Source of the DNA: Adineta ricciae
Lineage: Eukaryota; Rotifera; Eurotatoria; Adinetida; Adinetidae
NCBI GenBank assembly: GCA_905250025.1
Contig: CAJNOJ010000140.1
Span: 186,001-250,000, forward strand
Length of the DNA: 64,000 nt
Reading direction: 5' to 3'
This document shows, one piece after another, positions 35,426 to 47,151 of this stretch. The stretch's first letter is position 1; every line of letters begins with the position of its first letter. The position numbers and the translations under genes were made by a program. The notes under the pieces are model-generated. The model was given only the letters and a program-made list of their open reading frames with translations, was not told where the DNA came from and ran no database searches.

Positions 35426-35594
35426 ATGAAATTTATTACTATTTGAAGAATATATAAACCATATATTCTAAATATATGCACAAGTAATTTAACAGTTATA
35501 TTTGAAGAGTCACTGGTGAAAGTCTTGCTTCAATATAGCATCTCCAACAACGGCAGCTTGAACTATATTGAACGTATATGCATAATAGAGTGTA

Positions 35595-36721
35595 CTAATT
35601 AACATCGTCATATTTCGGCAAGACTTCACTAATAATAAAATCCTCATAACTGGGCGGTGAATTTTCTTCTTCATCGATGGATAAATGTTCAAGAATCTCG
35701 GGAAAAGATTTTAATTCATCCATAATTTTCAACGTTCGCTGATGATCAGTCGTACAAATAGTGGGTAATGTTAAAGTGAAATGACTGTTAAAGAAGCCAT
35801 GTATGTGGCATTGAACATGTAGTTCATATCGAACATTCTTGTAAGATGATGTAGGCGCCATTACTTGACATTTGTCAAGCGGAATCGATAATTCATAGAT
35901 ATTGTGATGATACTCGTTACTGAATCCTTTGGGCCGAAATCCTGTTAGTATAGTAGAGAATATCGTGAAGTCACTTTCTTCATCTGTAATCGTTCGATAC
36001 TGTTTGAGTATTGCACGAATTGATTTGATAGTCGTTTTCATTGGATTGCTTATCTCAATCTCTAACATATGACAATGGCCAGGTACAATCAAACCGTTGT
36101 TTGAAAGTACACCATGTAGTTTGACACCCTCGTATTGAACATTGCCCTCGATACTATAGTTTTGTAGCAGTTGTTGACAAGCAAGTAACATTGGAGCGGG
36201 TGTGAAAACAGTAAAAGGAACTTTTCGAGATAAATTCGAACGATATAAATAAACACGAGCATAATAACAGATGTATGAATCATCTCCATCACAATGTGGT
36301 AACGATGAAGGAAGTGAAGAATCCAGGAGACCATCAAATACCCAACGGTAGGTTGAACATTGACTGATTTCCTGAAAAAGAAGTTAGAGAACTATTAGTT
36401 ACGAACTTTTTCGGCTACGAAAATTCTAACTGTTGGTGAATTGTCAGCTGGGATTTTAATCACTTGCGCTCGTTCGCGAAAAAAAATCTGCACATTATTT
36501 AAATTTCTCTGCTGATAAAGGTTTGTTTTAACATCTTTTAATTCTCCAATTAATTCAACATACAATGGGCCGTATCTGAAGTTTAAATCATTGGTTTTAT
36601 CATTAGTAACAATGTCAATTATACCATGTACTCGATCACCACTCAAATAAAAATCATAGGGTGTTTCACGAGTCAATTTAACTTTGAATGATGACAATAC
36701 CGATGGAGCGATATTGCCCAT
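35595..36721 (-). CDS. Alpha-arrestin (arrestin domain-containing protein)
   Basis: Two exons on the minus strand, 36721-36419 and 36371-35595, join across a 47-bp intron to 359 aa. The N-terminal arrestin sandwich starts with FKVKLTRETPYDFYLSGDRV, HGIIDI and YVELIGEL; the C-terminal sandwich has VQYEGVKLHGVLSNNGLIVPG and ISNPMKTTIKSIRAILKQY. The C-tail has PPSYEDF (PPSY at 340-343), a PPxY motif that in ARRDC/TXNIP-type proteins recruits Nedd4-family ubiquitin ligases to membrane cargo. It should act as a trafficking adaptor at the plasma membrane or endosome, and possibly serves receptors such as those coded nearby. The donor (GTAGCC) is weak; it was chosen because the frame continues into the STYRWVF strand. 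Confidence 0.8.
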
Positions 36722-37974
36722 AACTTTGGAAATATTCAGATCTGAATAAAATGTCAAAGTAATATTGCAAACTAGCTATATAAAGGGAAAAAAGACACAA
36801 GGATTGACGAGAAAGAAACAACAACATCAACAAACTATAGTCGGAACACATGATGATGCTACTTTGCCTAGAAACTTCGACAAAAAATAGAAGCGATGTC
36901 CTCACAGAACAGAAGGAAAAGGATAAAAAATGATTCTTCTCTTCATTTAGCGACAGAACGCAAGAAAAACTGGAAAGAACTGAGAAAACGGTCAGAACGC
37001 CACAAGATTCTCAAAATAAGTCATTCTCTTTAAGAGAGTAATTGCGCAGTATGGATGAATATGATTGAGTTTCATCATAATGAAACTAAGGCAATGACAG
37101 TATTGTCTCAATACAGGTGCGACGATTGGGGGCCATAAATGTATAGTCAAACATGATTTTGATGTGCTTTGTCAACTCTAATTATTATAACTGTTTGAAA
37201 TGGAAGCATTCAGCCATTAGAGCGTGAGCACAAGACCAAATAAGATAAATAGACAAACCAGAACGACTAAAATAGATATAAAGAAGATGCATCTATGATC
37301 TCAAAGCACTGCTAGTCAAAATACATATGGTAATCATATCAAATTAAGTGAAAGAGTGAATTATAACAGGAAAGATCAGTATCTCGACTGAAGGCGTTGA
37401 TTTGAAGGATCATTTAAGAGCAAAATGTGAGTACATAGCAGTTGTTTATCAATGACAGTTCTCTTCGATCCAGCAAATACTGATAAGTCGATTGCCAATT
37501 TAGAGTTCCAATATCGGTACAAACTGTTAGTAAAGCTATCGCATCGATTACAATAAAGTCGAATGCGCTAATTCTACTAATCTTTATATAGTTGCGCACT
37601 GCTACTTGAAGAATTTTGCTGATAAACACTGCCTTTTTAAAATAGATCAAAGTATCAAAAACTCTTTTTTTTAGAATTCAAGATAAAATGACTGGCTGAC
37701 TGTCAAAGACTTCCAGTAGCTAACTCTTGCCTGCAGAATTACGTAAATGACTAATACCACTCTTGAAAAATTAAGCACTGAGAAAAGAAATCTTCTAAAT
37801 CCACTATACTATTAAAGACAGATCTAACGTTGAAGTAACGCACGTAATCATAAAAACAAAGATTCTATAAATCCATTTGTGATAAAAATTCTTTTGAAAT
37901 CATCTCTCTATTCATCATTTATAAGAGCAATATTGCATGAAGCTATATTATTTATTGAAATAAAATATAGGTCA
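36722..37974. other. Intergenic; one weak coding-like stretch
   Basis: Spacer of 1.25 kb. On the minus strand 37650-37414 is open and partly protein-like (ISAFDFIVIDAIALLTVC), but no join or family was found. Nothing else recognised. Confidence 0.3.
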
Positions 37975-38551
37975 CTATTCTTTCTTCGTATACGCCGTAC
38001 ATTCGATTTCAACTTTTGCATTGGCTGGCAGCGTTTTCACAGCGAACGTCGTTCTTGCAGGATAATCCTCCATAGAAGAAAAATACGAGGCATAGATAGC
38101 ATTAACTGCTTGAAAATCATTCATATCAGTTAATAGTACAAGACATCGTGCAACTTGTCTTAAATCCGCTCCAGCAGCATTTAAAACAGCTTGAATATTA
38201 CGAAAAACTTGTTGTGTTTGATTTCGAACGTCATCCGACACTAATTGACCTGTAGCAGGATTAATACCAATTTGACCGCTCAGAAAGAGAATGTAGTTGA
38301 TTTGAACTGCTTGATTGTACGGTCCAATTGGTTTAGGAGCATCCTATATAGTTTAAATAAGACACAGCATATGAAAAGTTAAGTCTCCTCTAGATTCACT
38401 TTACCGGTGTTGATATAACTTTTTTCTTAACATCGTAGTCGTCTAGTTTTTCTTTGTGAACGATTCCTGTTGACTTGAGTTTAGCAGCCGCCACTCGATG
38501 TTGAGCCAAAATGCCGAACAGACAAATAAATAAAATACAGATTTTGCTCAT
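37975..38551 (-). CDS. RidA/YjgF-family protein with a signal peptide
   Basis: Two exons on the minus strand, 38551-38405 and 38343-37975, join in phase 0 across a 61-bp intron to 171 aa. The RidA domain covers residues 45-171 and is complete: PIGPYNQAVQINYILFLSGQ at the start, and YPARTTFAVKTLPANAKVEI at the end with the substrate-binding Arg. Canonical RidA is an enamine/imine deaminase of the cytosol or mitochondria. Here exon 1 adds MSKICILFICLFGILAQHRV, which looks like a secretory signal peptide, plus about 25 linker residues. It could instead be a mitochondrial presequence, but it has few basic residues, so export is more likely. The split falls exactly between leader and domain, as if the leader exon had been added. 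Confidence 0.8.
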
Positions 38552-39004
38552 CGTAAACGAGAAAAGATACTGAATGAATCAAGCTACAGTGAAACTATGA
38601 AATAAGAAAGAAAATAAAGGTATTTAAATGGACTGATAGTGGTTATACGTTTGTAAACACAACTGAAGAAGAGTCATGTAGAAGAGTTGATCTACTTGTT
38701 GCTTATCACGCGCTACAATCATATTTTACACAGGTAGCTTTGCAAAATTTTTACATTGTCGATGTTGCGTTAACATTTTCTCCGTCCTACATATCCTTGC
38801 ATTTTACGAACTGAAAATTCGTTAACGTAAGCGTCTCCACACATTCAGTGAGATATACTGGTTGAAAAAGCATCGTCACTCTGAATTCATGGAAACCACA
38901 TTCGATTCCACTTGTTTTTCTTAGCAAAATTTCAGATAGATCGGTCGATATATCCTTTTATTCTGTATTAAAGATGATAACGAACTGCATATTCTGTAGG
39001 TCTA
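38552..39004. other. Intergenic, no gene seen
   Basis: Spacer of 450 bp between two minus-strand genes. Nothing recognised. Confidence 0.5.
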
Positions 39005-39352
39005 TTATGATCGTGGTACTGTCCAAATATTTTCCAATTGTTGTGCTTTCTCCCAAAAATCTATGCATTTACCGTTGCCACGACCGATAAAACCGCCCGA
39101 TGGAGCACATATTTGATGACATTCTCCATCAAAAAGAGGATTAAATCGATCGCAACAGCTACTTGTAGCTAGATAAGTTGTTTTACCACGATATATGTAG
39201 CTATCAATACTGATATATGGACTAAGACGAGGCGTAGAGTTGAATCCATCGATCATTTTACGAACACATTTTGGTATTTCAGTTGTTTTAGCTGTTGATG
39301 TTGAAAACATCACACTGACAATGCAAACAGTAACAAGAATGACAGTTTTCAT
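39005..39352 (-). CDS. Small secreted Cys-rich protein, DUF6970-like
   Basis: A single exon encodes 115 aa. The ATG at 39352 was chosen because it starts a signal peptide (MKTVILVTVCIVSVMFSTSTA); the frame is open further upstream but with Ile-rich sequence and no benefit. The mature part has six Cys, including CCDRFNPLFDGECHQICAP and GGFIGRGNGKC. This pattern (Y.GK..Y...S.CCD.FN.L.D..C..IC.P.GG..G.G.GKC.DF) matches a family of small bacterial lipoprotein-like proteins that I recall as DUF6970, common in Bacteroidota. The bacterial form has a lipobox, which is absent here. Function unknown. Horizontal origin is likely but untested. Confidence 0.65.
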   Translation of the reverse strand: MKTVILVTVCIVSVMFSTSTAKTTEIPKCVRKMIDGFNSTPRLSPYISIDSYIYRGKTTYLATSSCCDRFNPLFDGECHQICAPSGGFIGRGNGKCIDFWEKAQQLENIWTVPRS

Positions 39353-41362
39353 ATTTGTTTTTTTTACAATGATGATGATGATCTGAAAATTTAAATCTTG
39401 AGGACAAAACACTACCTTTTCACATTCGCAATCGATATCAAATTTACGATCAAAAAGAATGCAGTAAAACTGTAGTCGTTATTTTATTTTACGTCGTCGT
39501 TATCTTTTTTTTTCGTTTATAACAGCCGTATGCATTTGACTCTCATGATGAATCAAAACGACACAGTGTGAACAAACTCACAATTGCAATCCGAAAGCTT
39601 ATTTACGTATGCAGATTTCGAAGTAATCGAGTAAAAAAAAAGTACTAATTGATTCTTACAGGTCGCAAATGAAGATATTCTTGTTCTTGGTATACTTTAT
39701 GTTTATTTCGATGAATACAAGCATGAAAATAATCTGCTATAACTACAGGCAAAATGCATGTGAAATGTTACATGTTGCGGCTTTAAGTTGAATCCAATCA
39801 ATTTTGGAATTGGTATAGCATTGACAGATGGTTGTACTGATCGAAATAATCTTTTACGTCCATCATTATTGCAGATCACTTGCAATGCTATTACAATGGC
39901 ATTAAGATATTCAAACAAAGCAACGGATGTTCCGTAACTATTATAAAAAGCCAGAGAACTGTTTTCGAATAAAAACATATCATTGAATCTTCTACAATAA
40001 CAGAAACTGATCATGGAACAAATTTAGGTTTTACTCATTAGAATGGATATAAAATTGTCATTCGATCAAATACATGTGTGAATAACTATACATTTACCGA
40101 TGACCATTCATTGACAACCGAGGTAATGGAACGCCCATGTATAAAGCGAGCAGTGGCCATGTTTATGCAAGAGAAAAAGATCATTGGGACATCGTTTGTA
40201 GTAATTCTGTTTAAGATTGTGCGATCTCAAACAGAAGCATGCAAAGAAATTCATTCTCGAAACGTCAGAGACTCCAAGTTACACAAATGAATGTTTACTA
40301 TTTTATTTGTTGAAAATAAAAGTTAACAGGATTTTATTTCCGTTCTTGTAAGTATCCTACTTGAAAGAATAGTATACATTCCTACAGCATATCTATTTTC
40401 CAAGCATTACTAATTTTGAAAACTATTTTATCATAAAAAAAACTTCATGCAGTTTACCGTCTTCGACTTCACATCTGAAGTGGTTTTGACTAATATACAT
40501 TTAATTCTTGACGAATTACAGATTTTGTGTTGAATATATTAAGCAATGTATAGTATCTTGTAATGTATTGAAAAAGTTGATCATATATTTTGATATGATT
40601 CATGTTAACTGCGTTGAAACACAGCAAGCACAAAAACGTCATTTTTTGAATCATTATACAAATGCACTGAAGTCAAGTGATAGCGGAAGAACTGTCTTAT
40701 ACCCAGTGTGTTGATTTTTTGTAAAATTTTATCCAATTATATGCTTCACCTATGACGAATAAGTGCATTTTTATCCAATAAAACATGTAGAAAAACGAGA
40801 TATGATCAACAACATAAATCTTTCGCTTAAATCAAACTTTCGTGTCTTCACCGAAGTGGTAAAGATAACAACAGTAGTCACATTGTTGTGAAAATAAAAT
40901 AACAATGATATCGGCGAAAGATGTTTGAAAACAGCTTATTGAGTCAAAATCAACGAAGATGATTGAATATTGAATCAATTTGGTGATTTAACACATTTGT
41001 AATGTCAAAAGCCACTTTACGTACGAATATATGTGTATGCGTCACTAACGTATAATACGATACTTTATGACTTTTTCTATAACATGAAATCTTTGTTATC
41101 ACCATAACTCATACTTCCTTTTTTTCCCTTTCAGGACAATTTTCTCTCACAGGATAAATTTCGTTAACCTTATTTCAGTATAATCAAAGCAATCCTGGCG
41201 AAATATGTGATAGTACTGTTTATTTAATAATGACAAACGTGCCCTTTCAGGAAATTTTAGATTATTCTGTGAAAAAAGTCATAATCCACTTTCGTTTGAC
41301 TATAGCTTGGAAAATTCGCAGAAAAGCATACAATGGTATGTTGATATGATGCAAACACGCGC
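39353..41362. other. Intergenic; one weak coding-like stretch
   Basis: Two kilobases of AT-rich spacer. On the minus strand 39990-39703 is open and rather protein-like (SLAFYNSYGTSVALFEYL, PIPKLIGFNLKPQ), with an acceptor-like tattgtag just upstream, so it might be a terminal exon of an unseen gene or a relic. The rest shows nothing. Confidence 0.3.
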
Positions 41363-41374
41363 ATATATATATAC
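41363..41374 (+). promoter_or_regulatory. TATA box of defensin-like gene 1
   Basis: A TATATATATATA run lies about 92 bp before the ATG of the first defensin-like gene, leaving room for a 5' UTR of about 60 bp. The second defensin-like gene also has an upstream TATA. Core promoter use is inferred from position only. Confidence 0.35.
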
Positions 41375-41465
41375 ACTTCTTTTCTCATCGTCACACAACC
41401 CAATTCTACTCTCTCCTGTTATTTACAAGAACTTCTACACATAAACAATACTAAATTCGGTTACA

Positions 41466-41877
41466 ATGCATCTCAAATTCATAATTTTAATTGCCATAAT
41501 GATCCCATTTCTAATATTGGAAACCCAAGCTTGGCAATTGAGTTTTATAACACCGTCAAGTAGTAAGATCTTAGATAATTGTCATTCGTCTAAAATCGGT
41601 AAGTTTCTTCTCGTTGTAGAGATATCAAAGAACAAGAAAAAATGGAATTATTCATATATGTCTTATCGCAATGGTGAAAAGAAAAGGACGAGGCATGCAA
41701 ATATCAAATAACGTGATATAGAAATAGATTTAAACAAAGAATACTCATCGATTTTGGTGTAAAACAAAAAATCGAGAGGCGCAAACGAACTGTGTATTGC
41801 AATGCAGCTTTAGTGGCCATCGCAGCGGACATTGTCAACCGCACAAAGATCATTTTCGGTGTGTTTGTTCTGGCTGA
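41466..41877 (+). CDS. Defensin-like (CS-alpha-beta) secreted peptide 1
   Basis: Two exons, 41466-41598 and 41777-41877, join in phase 1 to 77 aa. Exon 1 encodes a signal peptide (MHLKFIILIAIMIPFLILE) and the first Cys (DNC). Exon 2 supplies CVLQC, GHC and CVCSG. The mature part has six Cys with spacing C-x10-C-x3-C-x9-C-x8-C-x1-C, the pattern of invertebrate CS-alpha-beta defensins, including the Gly-x-Cys before the last pair. It should be an extracellular antimicrobial peptide with three disulfides. The acceptor (aatcgag) lacks a good pyrimidine tract, but it is the only tested site that keeps the frame. The intron is 178 bp, longer than most here. Without splicing the frame ends in an unrelated basic tail, which I reject. 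Confidence 0.65.
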
Positions 41878-43557
41878 TTAGTTTCAAAATCTTATTAATC
41901 TGCATCTTCTCAAAGCAATCTCAGATAATAAATAACCAAGAGTTGACGTTATGAAGCTTAACCCCGTGTGTGTATAGTGTAAATTGTTTGATTTCAATGA
42001 TTGGCATCCAGTAAGTCCTTCGAACAGAGGGAAGCATATGACTGTGATCAAATAAAGTTGTGTGACTTTCCTGTTACATCGTAAGATGTAATAATAAAAG
42101 AAAACTTTTCGTACAAGAATCATGTTTTCTTGTTGTTCCATTCTTATGATTTATTTTGTACCCTTTCTTCTATATGTGGACAGGAATCTGTCTTTATTTT
42201 GTTACTATGAATCAAATAAATCATTACTATACAAATGTCTTACTGATTGTGAAATAAGCTTCGATCGAGATGAAAACTGAAACCGTATCCTTGTTTTCGT
42301 CAAAGTTTCGCTTTGATTAAGTTTACAAGAAACGAAATGAAGCGATTAAATTATTACACCAATGAACACTCTCTGTACTCATATCGATGACTGATGTAAT
42401 TTCTACTGACCGTTGTGGATCTGTCGCATAACGGCAGTGTTCAGTTGCCATAAGAAGCAAACTTCATGAGTTTTAAACAACAAAAGTAATAAATGAAACA
42501 ACGAAAATATTTTCTCAGAAAATTTGCATTATGATATGCTCTTAAAAAGATAACAAATTCAAATCTGATTCGTCAGAACATACTTTTATCTCAAACTAAT
42601 AAAATGATTCAATGTGATTCAACGAAAGATGGTATGAATGAATACGTCTAAAAGATAATATTCATTCTACATATCGATACAAGTGTTCGTTATATCAGCA
42701 TGGATTTTTACTTCGATACTCCTCGGCACCAGATTCAGTTACTGTTGCACGCTTTCATCAGAATTTCTGCAAAGCTCATATGAAGTAGATAAGATGATAT
42801 TTTATATTTGGTTAATACGCTTCATTTGATATTCTGATGAAAGGATTCTAAAATAGATGGTAAGAAGTGTTCATAATGTGTTTTGTCATATAAACACACA
42901 GAACCAAAAAATAAAATAGTTTGATTGTCATGAATTTACTGTTTTACCAAACAGTTACCGTTGTCATAATAATCAATTCATTAGGATGTCCTAGATGTTC
43001 TTACAAGGAAATAATCTTACTTTGAAAAACAAAGCTAATCGATATATTGGGCAGTATACTCATATACGAGAAAGAGCAGAAAATCAAAGTGTTTTTAATA
43101 TTCCTTACTATCGAAACGCTAGATGCAAGTTAATCTTCAACTGTGAAAAAGGTCGTCAAGAATGAGTATTTCTCAGAATTGTCATCATTGAAAAGAAACT
43201 AAATGTGTTTTTGTTGTTGACATTCTACTCGTCAGCCTCGTTTTGTGAAACTGAGTGTATACGAATCGATATGATTGTATCATTATACAGCTTTTGACAT
43301 ACCAGTAATCTGCTCAATGAGAAAAATCGCGTACAAGGGTGGGTTATGCGAGATTCATATTTGTGTCAGTGCAGTTAGACGTGTATTTAAAGTTGGCTAC
43401 TATGACTACAACGAGTTGATCTTCACAAATGAGTCACACACGTCTTGACAATACAGTTCATGAATCATTATTCGATGCTTTTCAAGTATCAGTTCGGTCG
43501 TAACATTTAGGTGCAAATTCTTATAAAACAGATATTTTTGTCCTTGATTAAGATAGA
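41878..43557. other. Intergenic, no gene seen
   Basis: About 1.7 kb of AT-rich spacer before the GPCR gene. No coding, RNA or repeat signal was recognised. Confidence 0.45.
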
Positions 43558-44707
43558 ATGAATCATACAACGACGATTCTTCGTGCCAGTGATAGTACTA
43601 GTGATATTCTGACGACGATGCCTTACATAGTTAACATTTTCATTGGTACATTTTTGGTCGTGATGGGAAACATTGGTTGTATTGGTAATGTGATTGTATA
43701 TCAATCATCAATATTTTACAATCAAGCTTATGCAAAATATCTGTTGGCAGAAACAATCTCCGATTTCTTTGTAATCAACCTTGTACTTCTCACACGAGTG
43801 ATCGAAAAAGGTTACGGAATTCCAGTATATACTACTCGCTACGATTTTTTATGCAGAATTCGACAGACTGGTTCGTATTATTTTGTTCTGACATCATTTT
43901 CATACTATACACTAGCAACACTCGATCGAATTTTATCCGCACAACGTTCCAATTGTAAGTAAATACTACTTTTTATATTCGAAAACAACGGTGAACTGCA
44001 TAATTGAGATATGTGCACACATAATTACTTGGCCACGTTTTCTATAACTATAAATTAAATATCACCCTTAAAACGTGCGACTCACTCTGTTCATTTTAGG
44101 GCTTCGTAAATGGAGCAATCGTATTTCTCTGGCTTATAAGTTAATCGTTGCATGCGCCATCATATGGCTCCTACTCACTGGTCACCGACTTTTCATATAT
44201 GCATTGGTCCATGGCAAATGTAATCCTCAACTTGCAGTTTATGATCAGATCAACAATTATATAGAAGCGATTGTAATGGAACTTGGCCCACTAGTGATCG
44301 TATTTACACTTGCATATCTTTTGAAAAGATCTCTTCGACACATTATTCAGCGGCCAGCTGCTAGCATTACTATTGGAAAACACTCTCGAGTGCGTCAAAT
44401 CGATTCACAAATTACATTAATGTTACTGCTTCAATCCATAGTAGCAATCATATCTTTTCTCCCATATGGAATAGAAACACTTTACGATCATATAACTGAA
44501 ACATGGTATAAAACGTCTTTACAACTTGCCATCGAAAAAATCATCGGTCAAATCACGCATACATTATTATATACATTTTCTGCTTCTGGTTTTCACATAT
44601 CAATTATCTCTAGTCATGGGTTTCGTCGTGAAATTAAACGTATCTTATGCAGGAAAAAGATACATCCTTTGCCAACCATACCGACTTTTACAGCTAGAAT
44701 ACAATAA
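43558..44707 (+). CDS. Rhodopsin-like GPCR (bdelloid chemoreceptor/peptide-receptor type)
   Basis: Two exons, 43558-43954 and 44100-44707, join through a split Trp codon to 334 aa. The exon-1 donor is GTAAGT and the acceptor is TTTTAG; the intron is 145 bp. There are seven hydrophobic segments, starting with IVNIFIGTFLVVMGNIGCIG (TM1, GN motif). The end of TM3 reads ATLDRIL (residues 120-126), a variant of DRY common in bdelloid FMRFamide-receptor-like proteins. TM3 and ECL2 cysteines are present (FLCRIRQ, GKCNP). The N-terminus has an NHT glycosylation site. It should signal through G proteins at the plasma membrane; the ligand is unknown. It lies between the two defensin-like genes; whether that matters is unknown. 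Confidence 0.8.
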
Positions 44708-45520
44708 AAGTTCAGAATATTAATTATTTTGATTCTAAAGAAAATATATCTTCTCATTAGTCTTATTCATTCCGAAAAAAAATAAACAAACTTATGCAGC
44801 TTAGCTTAGGAAATAGTTGATTGTCTCTAGATAAAGTAGTATCTTGCAAATAAGCGCAACTATCTTTATATGCTTTAAGATATTCATCAACTGCATCTGA
44901 TTTAGTCAAGAACAAGCAATCTATGAGAAAATCGGAGCGACGCAATGAAAATGATGAGTATGCGTGCGCCCTACAGTATTTTCTCATTCATATTCACGCT
45001 CAAGAAAGTCCTTCACTACATATCCTTCATAAAATGGAAACAACAGCTAATTATAGACACGATAATTTAATCTTTCATGCATCATTGTTAACCATATTGA
45101 TTTTTCAGAGGTTTTTCCAATGTATATAAATTAGATCATTCACGAGAACAAGGTATGTGCTATTGCACTATTTATGATTTAGACCGCAGGAGAGAACGTA
45201 CATAGCAGCCATAATCTGGAGTTTTATGGGCCATTCGTCGATGAATGAACAAGTTCAATCAAATTAACGACTCGAATTGTTCTACTTCCACATGAAAAGC
45301 ACATACTTTGCACAAATATTTCGTGATAATACTAAATGACAAAAACATTGCCGCTTATCCGATATGACTGATATTTAGACTATGTTGTGTCAATATTACT
45401 TCCCTTCTATGTTGGAAACTTTGATGAGAGGAGCAGCATCTGTTTATTTCTATATCTGCATACGACGACTACAAACATCATTCGTGTAATACGAAAACAG
45501 AAAAAAACGATGTGTGCCTT
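44708..45520. other. Intergenic; one weak coding-like stretch
   Basis: The minus strand 44960-44763 is open and partly protein-like (SDAVDEYLKAYKDSCAYLQD), but nothing upstream could be joined to it. It may be a relic exon. The rest shows no signal. Confidence 0.25.
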
Positions 45521-45836
45521 AGGTAAAGTTAGCAGTACATTTGAGTATTTATTGTCTGGGTTCGCCTGAGAACTTGTGTTGAGTCTAAAAATGATCGCGC
45601 TGAACGCTAAATTGAATTATCTATTAAATGATGTCGTTTTCGGCATGGACTATCGAGAAAAAAATCAGTCGCACCCACACTCAGATCCTCGCCTGCGATG
45701 ATATCCTCGTGACTTACATCATTGGATAGAGAATTCGATTCTGAATATAGCACAGCCAATGTGAGAGGCTCAGGACAGGTTCTTCAGCGAATTCGGACAA
45801 TAAATACTCGAACGCAGTGTTAACTTCACTTAGGTC
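45521..45836. repeat. Foldback of decayed coding sequence
   Basis: Two arms of about 120 bp, 45521-45640 (+) and 45836-45715 (-), are imperfect inverted copies, about 70-75% identical by eye. Both arms read as the same protein piece on opposite strands: FEYLLSGFA on the left, then a stop and LVLSL, and FEYLLSEFAEE on the right, then LSL. After a frame change the right arm continues as an acidic coding-like stretch (NDVSHEDIIAGEDLSVGATD). The arms differ more in the centre. It is either a foldback element or an inverted duplication of a lost exon. Confidence 0.5.
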
Positions 45837-47002
45837 GATATGTGATGTATTTCAATATTTTACGTCTATTCTGAGTCATAGACATTTTCATTTCGACGAA
45901 ATGTGCGATTATTAGGATACCACTATTACGGCTTGTTCCTACGATTATATGATATATCTACAGTAATTGTTGAAAAGACAACGTTGACGAGATCAATGAT
46001 GTCCAGAAACTCAACACAAGTAAATAATAATTACAGTAAACATATGGAGCATCGTGGTTGTTATTGATCTGCTACATGAGAATTATTCAGATATCGTGTG
46101 TTTTCTCTTATTTCTGTCAATTAAGGGCCAGCTGAAATGATTTCGGATTTCTAAAAAAATATTTTCGCATCTAGCTAAACTGATTTGCCGAAAACATCAA
46201 CTACAAAACTTCATAAACCACCCAAGTTAATGATTTCGACCCTCGGACTCATGGGATTCCAGCAGAAACCTGAATGAGAAGACAACGGCTCCTTTCAATT
46301 CTCGGAGAGAACCGGATGAAGTCATGTGCTGGATCCGTTCAGAGAATTCCTACTGTATCAAGTCCGTACTTCTCTACATGTACGTTAGCAACTGACACAA
46401 GTTAAAGTTACGATAAAGACCGCTGAGTTCTTTCGCGCGATTCTCGGTTACATTGATCAGAGCTGGAAATTGAATGGTATAGTATTCAGAATGACAATAG
46501 TTTTACCAATAACTTACTTGCTAATCAATCTTATCATCCGTGAATACGAATGAATGTTGTGACCGCTTGCATGACCTTGCAATATTCATAAATGTGAACA
46601 GAGTTAACTGTATTGCTTCTTGCTGATGTCTGTCTGTCTTACTAAACAGTTCTATAATGCTCACAGGCAATGGTGTTATGTAGAAATATAAAAAATAGAA
46701 TATCTCGAAATGCTTATGCAGTAAAATGAGAGAAACTCACGTATTGAAACCATAACGAACGTTTGTCCTTTCTTATCGAATTAATGAATAAATCTGCTTG
46801 TAGTAGGTAGGTTTTTTCCTTTTTCGAATAGCTGAGAAATAATATCAACAATATGATAAGAAAATCACGTGAATAATCATGACGACAGAATATTTAATTT
46901 AAACTGACTTTGCGTGGATGAAACTTTGAGAGTACGGTAGTTTACTTCCTATCCATCCTCTGTGGGAAAGATCAGAAAATTGGCAAGATGCTTCTCCAAC
47001 AG
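45837..47002. other. Intergenic; G+C-richer island near 46.2-46.4 kb
   Basis: Mostly AT-rich spacer. The stretch 46230-46400 is richer in G+C and repeats ccgga/ggatcc-type words, as do 57.1-57.2 and 60.35-60.55 kb. No coding frame was supported. Confidence 0.3.
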
Positions 47003-47010
47003 TATATAAG
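47003..47010 (+). promoter_or_regulatory. TATA box of defensin-like gene 2
   Basis: TATATAAG, a near-perfect TATA box, lies about 149 bp before the ATG of the second defensin-like gene. A start site about 30 bp downstream (near 47035) would leave a 5' UTR of about 115 bp. Inferred from sequence and position. Confidence 0.45.
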
Positions 47011-47151
47011 AGCCGTAGATGCACTCTGAAAAAAAACATTCTATTTGCTACTCAAAACTACAAGAAACCTTCGATATTATCGAAAACAAGTAAGAAATTA
47101 CTCGAATGACGGATGAAAAAGCTTATTGAAACGAGATTATCTTAAGTGTTT

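Noticed and set aside
35108..35457. Plus-strand ORFs near 35.2 kb
   Set aside because: The same text appears antisense to the receptor gene at 51885-52277; the real signal is the minus-strand relic.
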